Positions 1-5,423 are shown, numbered from the stretch's first letter. The stretch: 5,423 bases of DNA from Nocardioides sp. (GCA_023252065.1 JAHEXO010000193.1:1-5423); one strand, 5' to 3'. Program-made: numbers and translations. The notes: generated from the letters alone by a model not told the origin.

Positions 1-241
1 GCACGTCGGAGTCGTAGTGCATGGTCACGACGACCCGGGTGCCCGAGGGCGTCACCGAGTCGACCTTGCCGACCGGCACGCCGAGCACCCGCACGTCGCT
101 GCCCTCGTAGAGCGAGACCGTCCGGGGGAACTCCGCGGTCAGCGTCTTGGGCGAGCTGCCGCCGAGCACGAACGTCGCCAGTCCGGCCACCACGAGGGTG
201 GCGACGATCAGGGGCGCCACGACCCTGGTCCAGCGCGGCAT
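1..241 (-). CDS. mceD: MceD, MCE-family protein, N-terminal fragment
   Basis: The first 80 codons are visible before the left edge cuts the gene. The product begins MPRWTRVVAPLIVATLVVAG, a short basic lead and a membrane anchor (about 7-27), followed by a Gly-Ser turn. The opening of an MCE/MlaD domain follows: LTAEFPRTVSLYEGSDV (34-50) and RVLGVPVGKVDSV (51-63), then GTRVVVTMHYDSDV. The VRVLGVPVGKV segment aligns with the IAGVKVGSV and IAGVRVGKV segments of MceB and MceC. The ATG at 241 lies 1 nt after the mceC stop (TGAGATG), and AGGTGG (251-256) is 9 nt upstream. Position as fourth Mce gene and the YEGSDVRVLG signature support MceD. The helical tail and C-terminus cannot be assessed. Confidence 0.88.
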   Translation of the reverse strand, partial: MPRWTRVVAPLIVATLVVAGLATFVLGGSSPKTLTAEFPRTVSLYEGSDVRVLGVPVGKVDSVTPSGTRVVVTMHYDSDV

Positions 242-242
242 C

Positions 243-1211
243 TCAACCACCCACCTGGGGGACGGGCGGGAGGTTCTGGATGTAGGTGTCGAACCACGGG
301 CCGTTGCCCAGCGTGTTGGCGAAGACGCGGTAGAACGGCGCCATCAGCCGGATGCTCTGGTCGATCTGGTCGGAGTCCTTGTCGAGCACGTCGACGACGG
401 CGGCCAGGTGGGTCAGGGCCGGCTTGAGGTCGGCACGGCTCTGGGTGACCAGGGCCGTCAGCTGGACCGACAGCTGCGAGGTGGAGCGGAGGAGGTCGTG
501 GATGGACTGCCGGCGCTTGTCGAGGGCCTGGAAGAGGACCGCGGAGTCGCGCATCAGGCCGACGATGTCCTGGTCGCGGGCGTGCAGGCTGCCGGAGACG
601 CTCCGCAGGTTCTGCAGGAGGGTGCCGATCTGCTGGTCGCGGGCCGCCAGGTTGCCGGACAGCGCCGAGACCCCGGCCAGCGCCCGGCGGAACGACTGCG
701 GCGTGTTGCGGGTCAGGTCGGCCAGGGTGGTCAGGCTCCGGGCGAGCCGGCCGGTGTCGATTCGCTGCGTGGTGCGGGCGAGGCCCGAGAACGCCTGCAC
801 CACGTCGTACGGCGAGGTGGTGCGGTCGGTCGGGATCTCGCTGCCTGCCTTCAGCTGGCCGGCACCGGCCGGCTCCAGGGAGAGGTACATGGCGCCGAGG
901 AGGGTCTTCACCTTGATCGCCGCGCGGGTCTCGGTGCCGAAGTCGGCGTGGTCCTGGATCCGGAAGGCGACCTTGACGTGGCCGCCGTCGAGCGAGACGG
1001 CGTCGACCTTGCCCACGCGCACGCCGGCGATGCGCACCTCGTCGTCGGCCTTGAGACCCCCGGCCTCGGTGAAGTCGGCGTAGTAGGTGGTGCCGCCGCC
1101 GATGACCGGCAGCTTGTCGGCGTTGAAGGCCAGCAGGATCAGCCCCAGCACGACGGCGAGGCTGACCGCCCCGACCACGACCGGGTTGCGCTCACGGAAC
1201 GGGATGCTCAC
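243..1211 (-). CDS. mceC: MceC, MCE-family lipid-transport protein, third subunit
   Basis: With the start chosen here the protein has 322 residues: a short basic N-terminus (SIPFRERNP), one anchor (about 11-29), an MCE/MlaD domain (about 41-114) with DDEVRIAGVRVGKV (56-69) and KTLLGAMYLSLEP (102-114), then a helical tail. Residues 190-252 form three successive 21-residue units beginning ARDQQIG, ARDQDIV and KRRQSIH. The protein ends GNGPWFDTYIQNLPP (302-316) plus six residues, so it lacks the long proline-rich C-terminus seen in some mycobacterial MceC proteins. It contains no cysteine. A GTG at 1223 would add four residues (MSPQ), but the GTG at 1211 gives the GTGA 4-nt overlap matching the mceA/mceB junction and has AGGTG (1221-1225) 9 nt upstream. 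The TGA is separated by 1 nt from mceD. Confidence 0.92.
   Translation of the reverse strand: MSIPFRERNPVVVGAVSLAVVLGLILLAFNADKLPVIGGGTTYYADFTEAGGLKADDEVRIAGVRVGKVDAVSLDGGHVKVAFRIQDHADFGTETRAAIKVKTLLGAMYLSLEPAGAGQLKAGSEIPTDRTTSPYDVVQAFSGLARTTQRIDTGRLARSLTTLADLTRNTPQSFRRALAGVSALSGNLAARDQQIGTLLQNLRSVSGSLHARDQDIVGLMRDSAVLFQALDKRRQSIHDLLRSTSQLSVQLTALVTQSRADLKPALTHLAAVVDVLDKDSDQIDQSIRLMAPFYRVFANTLGNGPWFDTYIQNLPPVPQVGG
456..644 (-). repeat. Three 21-residue units in the MceC tail
   Basis: MceC residues 190-210, 211-231 and 232-252 align without gaps as three 21-residue units. They start ARDQQIG, ARDQDIV and KRRQSIH, with aliphatic residues recurring at unit positions 6, 9 and 10. Twenty-one residues equal three heptads, fitting a regular helical bundle. 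The repeat is at protein level; the DNA copies have diverged. Confidence 0.6.
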
Positions 1212-2239
1212 TTGAGGTGACACCTGTCCGAGTTGGTGTCATAGCTGATCGGGACGGCGGTCGAGCCGATCCGCACCTGACCGGTGAAGTTGCAGAGGTA
1301 GAAGTTGAACCACGAGCCGTAGATGGCGGTCCGGCCGATCTTGGTCAGCTTGATCGGGAGCACCTGGAGCGACCGGTCGATCTCGGCCCGCCCCCGGTCG
1401 AGGTTGGCCGCGAAGCCCCGCAGGTGGTGGATGTCGGAGACGAACGGGCCGCGGATGCCGGAGACCAGGTCGGCGGTCTGGGTGGAGAGACGCGAGATCT
1501 GGTCGAGCGAGCCGAGGATCGCGCCGCGGTCGTCCTTCAGTCCGCCGACGAACTGTCGGAACGTCGTGATCAGCGAGTTGAGCTGGTGGTTGCGGCGACC
1601 CACATGGGCGAGGACGGAGTTGAGGTTGGTGACCAGCTGACCGATCACCTGGTCGCGGTCGGCGAGGGTCTGGGTGATCGACGCGGTGTGCGCCAGCATC
1701 CCGTTCAGGGTCCCGCCCTGGCCCTGGAAGACCTGGATGATCTCGTAGGACAGCTGGTTGACCTCGGCCGGCGAGAGCGCCTGGAACAGCGGCTTGAAGC
1801 CGTTGAACAGCACGGTCAGGTCGAGCGCGGGAGAGGTGTGTGCCAGCGGGATCGTGTCGCCCGGCAGCAGCCGGTCGGTGCTGCCGATCTCGTCGGTCAG
1901 CGCGACGTAGCGCTGTCCGACGAGGTTGCGGTAGCGGATGTCGGCGTGCGTGGCGCGGGTCAGCGACGTGCTCGTGCTGACGTCGAACGTCACCAGGGCC
2001 CGGGTGCGGTGCACGATCGAGACGTCCTTCACCGAGCCGACCTTGACGCCGGCGATCCGCACGTCGTCGCCCTTGACCAGGCCCGTGGCGTCGGTGAACT
2101 CCGCGGAGTAGGTGTGGGTCGACCCGAACGAGAGGTTGCCGATCACGATCGCGAGCACGCCGGTGGCCAGGGCGGTGACGACCATGAAGATCACCAGCTT
2201 GACCAGTGCGGAGAGGGTCTTGGCGTCGAGGCGGCTCAT
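1208..2239 (-). CDS. mceB: MceB, MCE-family lipid-transport protein, second subunit
   Basis: This 343-residue protein has one N-terminal anchor (about 12-35). Its MCE/MlaD domain (about 41-115) contains GLVKGDDVRIAGVKVGSV (53-70) and RNLVGQRYVALT (104-115). The remainder is a long, mainly helical tail (about 138-300). Between 194 and 256 hydrophobic and DRDQ-like positions recur with a 21-residue period, three turns of a three-heptad unit, as expected of coiled-coil-like tubes. The end carries the MceB hallmark YGSWFNFYLCNF (307-318), with C316 and a second cysteine at C340, three residues before the stop, a plausible disulfide. The ATG at 2239 overlaps the mceA stop as ATGA and has GAAGGTG (2248-2254) 8 nt upstream. 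The protein is expected to be one of six different subunits in the Mce hexamer. Substrate unknown. Confidence 0.94.
   Translation of the reverse strand: MSRLDAKTLSALVKLVIFMVVTALATGVLAIVIGNLSFGSTHTYSAEFTDATGLVKGDDVRIAGVKVGSVKDVSIVHRTRALVTFDVSTSTSLTRATHADIRYRNLVGQRYVALTDEIGSTDRLLPGDTIPLAHTSPALDLTVLFNGFKPLFQALSPAEVNQLSYEIIQVFQGQGGTLNGMLAHTASITQTLADRDQVIGQLVTNLNSVLAHVGRRNHQLNSLITTFRQFVGGLKDDRGAILGSLDQISRLSTQTADLVSGIRGPFVSDIHHLRGFAANLDRGRAEIDRSLQVLPIKLTKIGRTAIYGSWFNFYLCNFTGQVRIGSTAVPISYDTNSDRCHLK
1221..1225 (-). promoter_or_regulatory. Ribosome binding site that decides the mceC start
   Basis: On the minus strand AGGTG lies 9 nt before the GTG at 1211. The alternative GTG at 1223 overlaps this motif and has only a poor GGACAG just upstream. 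The site lies inside the last codons of mceB, as expected for a coupled junction. It therefore supports the 1211 start. Confidence 0.6.
1472..1660 (-). repeat. Three 21-residue units in the MceB tail
   Basis: MceB residues 194-214, 215-235 and 236-256 follow the same register as the MceC units. The first begins DRDQVIG, directly comparable with ARDQQIG in MceC. The second (RRNHQLN) and third (DDRGAIL) are more divergent but keep an aliphatic residue at unit position 6 (I199, L220, I241). This supports a shared tail architecture for the two subunits. Confidence 0.5.
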
Positions 2240-3522
2240 CGCAGCGACACCTTCGCGCCGCGGGCCATCGGCCCGACCAGGAGCACTCCGAGGTCGGGTA
2301 CGTCGTGGGCCGGCTCGCCGAGCGACGGGCCGAGCAGCCGCTTGAGGAGCGTCGACTCCGCCGCGCTGCCGGCGTACCCGGCGCCGGTGGGCACGCCGTA
2401 CGAGGGAGCCACCCGGTCGGTGCCCTTGCCGGTCGGGCTGTTCACGCCGTCGCGGAAGTCAGGCTGGTGCCGGACCGGGTGGGACTGGCTCCACGGCGGG
2501 TTCGTCAGGTGGAGGCAGGAGGGACCACGGGCGTCGCCGTACACCGGCTTGTCCGCCGCGGTGTAGCCGCGCGGCTGGTTCGGCAGCGTCTCGAGCACGA
2601 TGTGGAGGGTGAAGCCGCGGAACGCCTGGGCCTCACGCTTGCCGCTCTGCACCAGTGCGTGAAGGAGGCAGGGGTACTCCGGGGCGTAGCGGGCGAGCAT
2701 CCGCGCCGTCGGCGCGCTGACCTGCCCCAGCCGGATGATGTCGGCGCCGTTGGCACGCAGGAAGTCGTGGGCGGTGTCGGAGAACGACGTGACGTCGGTG
2801 AAGAGCGTCTGGAGCTGCTGGTGACGGTCCTGGAGCGTGCCGGTGGTCTTGATCGTGTTGCGCAGGATCTGGGCGAGCTCGGGGGTCACGTCGGCGTAGG
2901 TGTTGGACACCTGCGTGGTGAGCCGGAGGTCCTGGAGGATCGCGGGGAGCTGAGGGTTGACCCGCTTCAGGTAGTGGTCGACGGTGACCAGGTCCTGGCC
3001 CAGCTGGTCGCCGCGACCCTCGAGCGCGGTGGAGATCGCGTTGAGGGTGGTGTTCAGGTCGGCGGGCTGGACGGTCCGGAGCAGGGGGTAGAGGTCGGCG
3101 AGGACCTTCTGCACCTCGGTCGGGATCTCGGTGTGGTGGATGGTGGCACCGGCGCGGAGGGGCTGCGGTGACGGGTCCTTCGGCACCACCAGGGACACGT
3201 ACTTCTCACCGAAGAGCGTCTTGGGCACGATCGCGCCGGTGACGTTGGCCGGGATCGTGTGCAGCTGGCCGGGGAAGATGCCCAGCCGGACCGTGGCCCC
3301 CTGCGCGGTGGCGTCGAAGCCGAGGACCTCGCCGACGATGACGCCGCGGATCTTCACGTCGGCCCGCTCGGGCATCTGCAGCCCGATGGTCGACGCCTCG
3401 AGCGTGACCTCGTCGAAGTGCACGAACTTCTGGCTGAAGACGCCGTAGGTGAGCCAGACCCCGGCGAGAAGCAGGCAGAGGAACGCCACCCCGAGCAGCT
3501 TGAGCCTCACCGCGGCGCCCAT
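2236..3522 (-). CDS. mceA: MceA, MCE-family lipid-transport protein, first subunit
   Basis: This 428-residue protein has a single N-terminal membrane anchor (about 9-29) with no cleavage motif. An MCE/MlaD domain follows at about 36-112, containing ADVKIRGVIVGEV (54-66) and the pore-side type segment PKTLFGEKYVSLVV (100-113). The long helical region (about 135-280) matches the Mce4_CUP1/DUF3407 type of actinobacterial Mce proteins. MceA hallmarks come next: YAPEYPCLL (279-287) and GPSCLHLTNPP (333-343), supplying C285 and C336, a likely extracytoplasmic disulfide. A flexible polar linker (about 344-385) leads to a conserved-looking end (LLKRLLGPSLG, LLVGPMARGAKVSL). The ATG at 3522 overlaps the yrbEB stop and has GGTGAGG (3534-3540) 11 nt upstream. 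The same frame stays open upstream to 5157, but that extension is antiframe noise through the permease genes. The TGA overlaps mceB by 4 nt (ATGA). Confidence 0.94.
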   Translation of the reverse strand: MGAAVRLKLLGVAFLCLLLAGVWLTYGVFSQKFVHFDEVTLEASTIGLQMPERADVKIRGVIVGEVLGFDATAQGATVRLGIFPGQLHTIPANVTGAIVPKTLFGEKYVSLVVPKDPSPQPLRAGATIHHTEIPTEVQKVLADLYPLLRTVQPADLNTTLNAISTALEGRGDQLGQDLVTVDHYLKRVNPQLPAILQDLRLTTQVSNTYADVTPELAQILRNTIKTTGTLQDRHQQLQTLFTDVTSFSDTAHDFLRANGADIIRLGQVSAPTARMLARYAPEYPCLLHALVQSGKREAQAFRGFTLHIVLETLPNQPRGYTAADKPVYGDARGPSCLHLTNPPWSQSHPVRHQPDFRDGVNSPTGKGTDRVAPSYGVPTGAGYAGSAAESTLLKRLLGPSLGEPAHDVPDLGVLLVGPMARGAKVSLR

Positions 3523-4349
3523 CAGCCGGCCAGCCTCACCGTCGTGGCCGCACCCCAGATCGCCATCGAGAGGAAGAGGTCGATGACGTTGATCGCGACG
3601 ATGCTGGTGCGGACCGCCTTGCCGACGGCCACGCCGACGCCGGCGGGCCCGCCCGAGGCGTTGTAGCCGTAGTAGCAGTGGATGAGGATCACCGTCACTG
3701 CGAACACCAGCACCTTGCCGAACGACCAGAGCACGTCGCCCGGGGGCAGGAAGCTGTGGAAGTAGTAGTCGTAGGTGCCGGTGCTCTGCCCGAAGAACCG
3801 GGTGACCGTCAGCCGCGTCGCGAAGTACGACGACACCAGCCCCACGACGTACAGCGGGACGATGGCGATGAGGCCGCCGACGATGCGGGTGCTGACCAGG
3901 AACGGCAGCGACGGGACGGCCATCACTTCGAGGGCGTCGACCTCCTCGGAGATCCGCATCGCGCCGAGCTGGGCGGTGAAGCCGCAGCCGACGGTCGCGG
4001 CCAGCGCGATGCCCGCCACGAGGGGCGCGATCTCGCGGGTGTTGAAGTAGGCCGAGACGAAGCCGGAGAAGGCGGCGGTGCCGATCTGGTTGAGGGCGGC
4101 GTAGCCCTGCAGCCCGACCTCGGTGCCGGTGAAGAAGCACATCGCGGTGATCACGCCGACGGTGCCGCCGATCACGGCCAGGGCACCGGAGCCCAACGTC
4201 ACCTCGGCCAGGATCCGGAGGATCTCCTTCTGGTAGCGGACCACGGTCTTCGGGGTCCACGCGATCGCGCGCAGGTAGAAGGCGAGCTGTGCGCCCAGGG
4301 CGTCGAGGGCGCCCAGGGGCCTCTGGTAGACGGCGCGGAGGTCGGTCAC
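3522..4349 (-). CDS. yrbEB: YrbEB, MlaE-family ABC permease (second permease subunit)
   Basis: This 275-residue MlaE-family permease pairs with YrbEA as a heterodimer, whereas proteobacterial MlaE is a homodimer. It has a longer N-terminal amphipathic region (1-48). Hydrophobic spans follow near 51-73, 107-126, 155-177, 208-226 and 249-271. The ATPase-contact motif is SEEVDALEVMAVPSLPF (134-150), and the late glycine motif is GYNASGGPAGVGVAVGKAV (228-246), matching the corresponding YrbEA segments in position. The polar stretch GTYDYYFHSFLPPGD (191-205) lies between spans. The start is GTG, 6 nt after the yrbEA stop, with GGCGGG (4359-4364) 9 nt upstream. The stop TGA shares its last base with the mceA ATG (TGATG), a coupling arrangement. 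The identification is firm, but which paralogous mce system it belongs to is not determinable here. Confidence 0.95.
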   Translation of the reverse strand: MTDLRAVYQRPLGALDALGAQLAFYLRAIAWTPKTVVRYQKEILRILAEVTLGSGALAVIGGTVGVITAMCFFTGTEVGLQGYAALNQIGTAAFSGFVSAYFNTREIAPLVAGIALAATVGCGFTAQLGAMRISEEVDALEVMAVPSLPFLVSTRIVGGLIAIVPLYVVGLVSSYFATRLTVTRFFGQSTGTYDYYFHSFLPPGDVLWSFGKVLVFAVTVILIHCYYGYNASGGPAGVGVAVGKAVRTSIVAINVIDLFLSMAIWGAATTVRLAG

Positions 4350-4355
4350 GGTGCG

Positions 4356-5141
4356 TCACCCGCCCTTCGGCGGGACGAGCTGGAAGTAGATCGCGCTCAT
4401 CACGAAGTTGACGACGAACAGGAGCATGAACGACACGACGACCGACTCGTTGACCGCGTCGCCGACGCCCTTGGGGCCACCGCCGGCGTGCATGCCCTTG
4501 TACGACGCGACGATCGCCGCGATCAGGCCGAACACGAGGGCCTTGGCCATGCCTTGGTAGAGGTCGGGCAGCTGGGCCAGGGCGGTGAAGCTGGCGATGT
4601 ACGCACCCGGCGTACCGCCTTGCATGACGACGTTGAAGACGTAGCCGCCGGCCACGCCGACGACGCTGACCAGACCGTTGAGGAAGACCGCCACCAGCAT
4701 GCAGGCGAGCACGCGCGGCACGACCAGGCGCTGGATCGGGTCGATGCCGAGCACCATCATCGCGTCGAGCTCCTCGCGGATCTTGCGGGCGCCGAGGTCG
4801 GCGGTGATCGCGGTGCCGCCGGCGCCGGCGATCAGCAGGGAGGTGGCGATCGGGCCGGCCTCGCGGACCACGGCGAGCACCGAAGCCGAGCCGGTGAAGG
4901 ACTCGGCGCCGAACTGCTTGATCAGGCCGCCCACCTGGAGGGCGATCACCGCGCCGAACGGGATCGCGACCAGGGCGGTCGGGACGATCGTCACCGAGGC
5001 GATGAACCACGCCTGCTGGATGAACTCCCGCCACTGGAACGGGCGCCTGAACATCCCCCGGCCGACGTCGAGGCCGAACGCGAAGAGCTTGCCGGCGGTG
5101 CCGATCGGGGCCAGCACCTTGGCCGAGGTCAGGGACGCCAT
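4356..5141 (-). CDS. yrbEA: YrbEA, MlaE-family ABC permease (first permease subunit)
   Basis: This 261-residue protein has the usual MlaE/YrbE length (PF02405 family) and should form half of the permease dimer with YrbEB. An interfacial N-terminal segment (about 33-49) is followed by hydrophobic spans near 50-69, 95-113, 141-170, 199-216 and 233-254. Two family hallmarks are visible. One is the cytoplasmic motif REELDAMMVLGIDP (122-135), in the stretch expected to contact the ATPase. The other is GGPKGVGDAVNESVV (221-235) before the last membrane span. I chose the ATG at 5141 over the upstream in-frame start at 5219. It begins MASLTSAKVL as expected for the family, sits 2 nt after the mceG stop, and has a GGGGG Shine-Dalgarno-like run (5149-5153) 7 nt upstream. 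The longer form would overlap mceG by 76 nt and add 26 non-family residues. Confidence 0.93.
   Translation of the reverse strand: MASLTSAKVLAPIGTAGKLFAFGLDVGRGMFRRPFQWREFIQQAWFIASVTIVPTALVAIPFGAVIALQVGGLIKQFGAESFTGSASVLAVVREAGPIATSLLIAGAGGTAITADLGARKIREELDAMMVLGIDPIQRLVVPRVLACMLVAVFLNGLVSVVGVAGGYVFNVVMQGGTPGAYIASFTALAQLPDLYQGMAKALVFGLIAAIVASYKGMHAGGGPKGVGDAVNESVVVSFMLLFVVNFVMSAIYFQLVPPKGG
4359..4374 (-). repeat. Perfect inverted repeat at the yrbEA end
   Basis: On the minus strand CCCGCC and GGCGGG form a perfect 6-bp stem around a GAAG loop, covering the last codons of yrbEA (PPKGG) immediately before its TGA. The right arm is also the only Shine-Dalgarno-like sequence for yrbEB, so a folded mRNA would hide it until ribosomes finish yrbEA. 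There is no U-tract after it and the operon continues, so I do not call it a terminator. GC-rich coding sequence makes such stems fairly common by chance. Confidence 0.4.
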
Positions 5142-5143
5142 GC

Positions 5144-5423
5144 TCAGGCCCCCGCACTCATCGTCAGGTTCTCCTCGAAGGAGCCCGGCGGTGGCGTGAC
5201 GCCGTGCTCGCGACACCACTCGCCCGGAGGCCGCTGGCTGCGCCGGGCGATGCCGGTGGTCGGCTCGAGCTGGAGCGGGATCGGCGGCAGGGGCGGAAGC
5301 TCCTGCCCCTGCTCGGCCGCGAGCTCGTCGGCGTCCTTCTCCTCCGACATGCCGATGGGCCCGATCGTCTGGGCGTTGAGGAACTGGCGGACGACCGGCT
5401 CCTCGGACGAGAGCAGCATCTCC
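5144..5423 (-). CDS. mceG: MceG/Mkl-type ABC transporter ATP-binding protein, C-terminal fragment
   Basis: This is the C-terminal 92 residues of the ATPase that should power the Mce importer from the cytoplasmic face. The start lies beyond the right edge. Visible residues begin EMLLSSEEPVVRQFLNA and continue through GPIGMSEEKD, a junction typical of actinobacterial MceG just after the ABC core. No Walker A, signature or Walker B motif falls in the window, so the assignment rests on this junction and on the adjacent yrbE genes. The tail is acidic (fragment residues 26-42), then proline-rich (PPLPPIPL, 43-50), then a segment with GEWCREHG and VTPPPG (67-80). MlaF-type ATPases of Gram-negatives lack such an extension. 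The TGA stop lies 2 nt before the yrbEA start. In Mycobacterium tuberculosis the equivalent gene is unlinked to mce operons. Confidence 0.86.
   Translation of the reverse strand, partial: EMLLSSEEPVVRQFLNAQTIGPIGMSEEKDADELAAEQGQELPPLPPIPLQLEPTTGIARRSQRPPGEWCREHGVTPPPGSFEENLTMSAGA
5159..5176 (-). promoter_or_regulatory. Strong Shine-Dalgarno-like GAGGAG and ATG inside the mceG end
   Basis: On the minus strand GAGGAG (5171-5176) stands 9 nt before an ATG (5159-5161). That ATG is in the mceG frame and would encode only five residues (MSAGA) before the shared TGA, which is 2 nt from the yrbEA ATG. It is a better Shine-Dalgarno match than the GGGGG run nearest yrbEA. It may load or re-initiate ribosomes for yrbEA, or it may be a chance product of the Glu-Glu codons in mceG. 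Confidence 0.3.

Larger units (their letters stand above)
1..5423 (-). other. mce lipid-transporter operon, internal part
   Basis: Seven consecutive minus-strand genes occur in the order ATPase, two MlaE-type permeases, then four MCE-domain proteins. This is the canonical actinobacterial mce order, with the ATPase gene added at the front. Junctions in transcription order are a 2-nt gap, a 6-nt gap, a 1-nt overlap (TGATG), a 4-nt overlap (ATGA), a 4-nt overlap (GTGA with the revised mceC start) and a 1-nt gap. No space is left for internal promoters or terminators, so a single transcript is inferred. Both ends are cut: the promoter and most of mceG lie to the right, and the rest of mceD with probable mceE and mceF lies to the left. 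Base and codon use look uniform throughout, with no sign of recent transfer. Confidence 0.95.

Noticed and set aside
147..1220. 357-codon plus-strand open frame
   Set aside because: It lies antisense to mceC, and its product is a Val/Gly/Asp/Arg-rich string with no recognisable domain. Such frames are expected opposite GC-rich actinobacterial genes.
1215..1225. Palindrome AGGTGACACCT as an operator
   Set aside because: It has only 5-bp arms with a 1-nt centre inside a coding overlap. It is too short and in the wrong place for a credible regulator site.
1217..2566. 449-codon plus-strand open frame
   Set aside because: It is antisense to mceB and the end of mceA, of low-complexity composition, with no family resemblance. 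It is a mirror of the codon bias of the real genes.
2206..3171. 321-codon plus-strand open frame opposite mceA
   Set aside because: It is entirely antisense to a well-supported MceA and shows the same shadow composition.
4359..4374. Rho-independent terminator between yrbEA and yrbEB
   Set aside because: The stem is perfect but lies inside the coding end of yrbEA, no T-run follows, and the next gene starts 6 nt after the stop.
4678..5199. 173-codon plus-strand open frame opposite yrbEA
   Set aside because: The opposite strand encodes a clear MlaE-family permease, and the plus-strand product has no hydrophobic or catalytic pattern of its own.
1..5423. A hidden novel system, mobile element, CRISPR array or RNA gene
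   Set aside because: Coding genes of one known transporter family fill the whole window with gaps of 6 nt or less. No direct repeats, transposase motifs, tRNA-like structures or change in base composition were seen.

Overview
The window is a GC-rich, very densely coded actinobacterial segment. Third codon positions are dominated by G/C, GTG starts occur beside ATG, and gene junctions are nearly all within a few bases. Every real gene lies on the minus strand, so the operon reads from the right edge (5423) to the left edge (1). It is an mce (mammalian cell entry) operon, the actinobacterial version of the MCE/Mla lipid-import ABC transporter. The protein sequences look most like Nocardioides and relatives (Propionibacteriales) rather than Mycobacterium. 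That placement comes from memory of the families and is tentative.

Layout in transcription order: C-terminal end of the ATPase mceG/mkl (5423-5144, cut by the right edge); permease yrbEA (5141-4356); permease yrbEB (4349-3522); mceA (3522-2236); mceB (2239-1208); mceC (1211-243, start revised from a GTG at 1223); and the first 80 codons of mceD (241-1, cut by the left edge). Spacings are 2 nt, 6 nt, a 1-nt overlap (TGATG), a 4-nt overlap (ATGA), a 4-nt overlap (GTGA) and 1 nt. This pattern strongly suggests one transcript with translational coupling. No promoter, terminator, RNA gene, mobile element or CRISPR array is visible, and no non-coding stretch exceeds 10 bases.

How the parts work together, from family knowledge: MceG hydrolyses ATP on the cytoplasmic face. 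YrbEA and YrbEB form the MlaE-like permease pair in the membrane. The Mce proteins, each with one N-terminal membrane anchor, an MCE/MlaD domain and a long helical tail, assemble outside the membrane into a lipid-conducting ring and needle. MceE and MceF are expected beyond the left edge. The substrate (sterol, fatty acid, phospholipid or other) cannot be read from this sequence.

I found no evidence of an undescribed system. The points worth a second look are the linkage of the ATPase to the operon, a 21-residue periodicity in the MceB and MceC tails, paired cysteines in MceA and MceB but none in MceC, an unusual MceG tail, a start-codon correction, and misleading long open frames, including one of 973 codons that runs through both permease genes into mceA.
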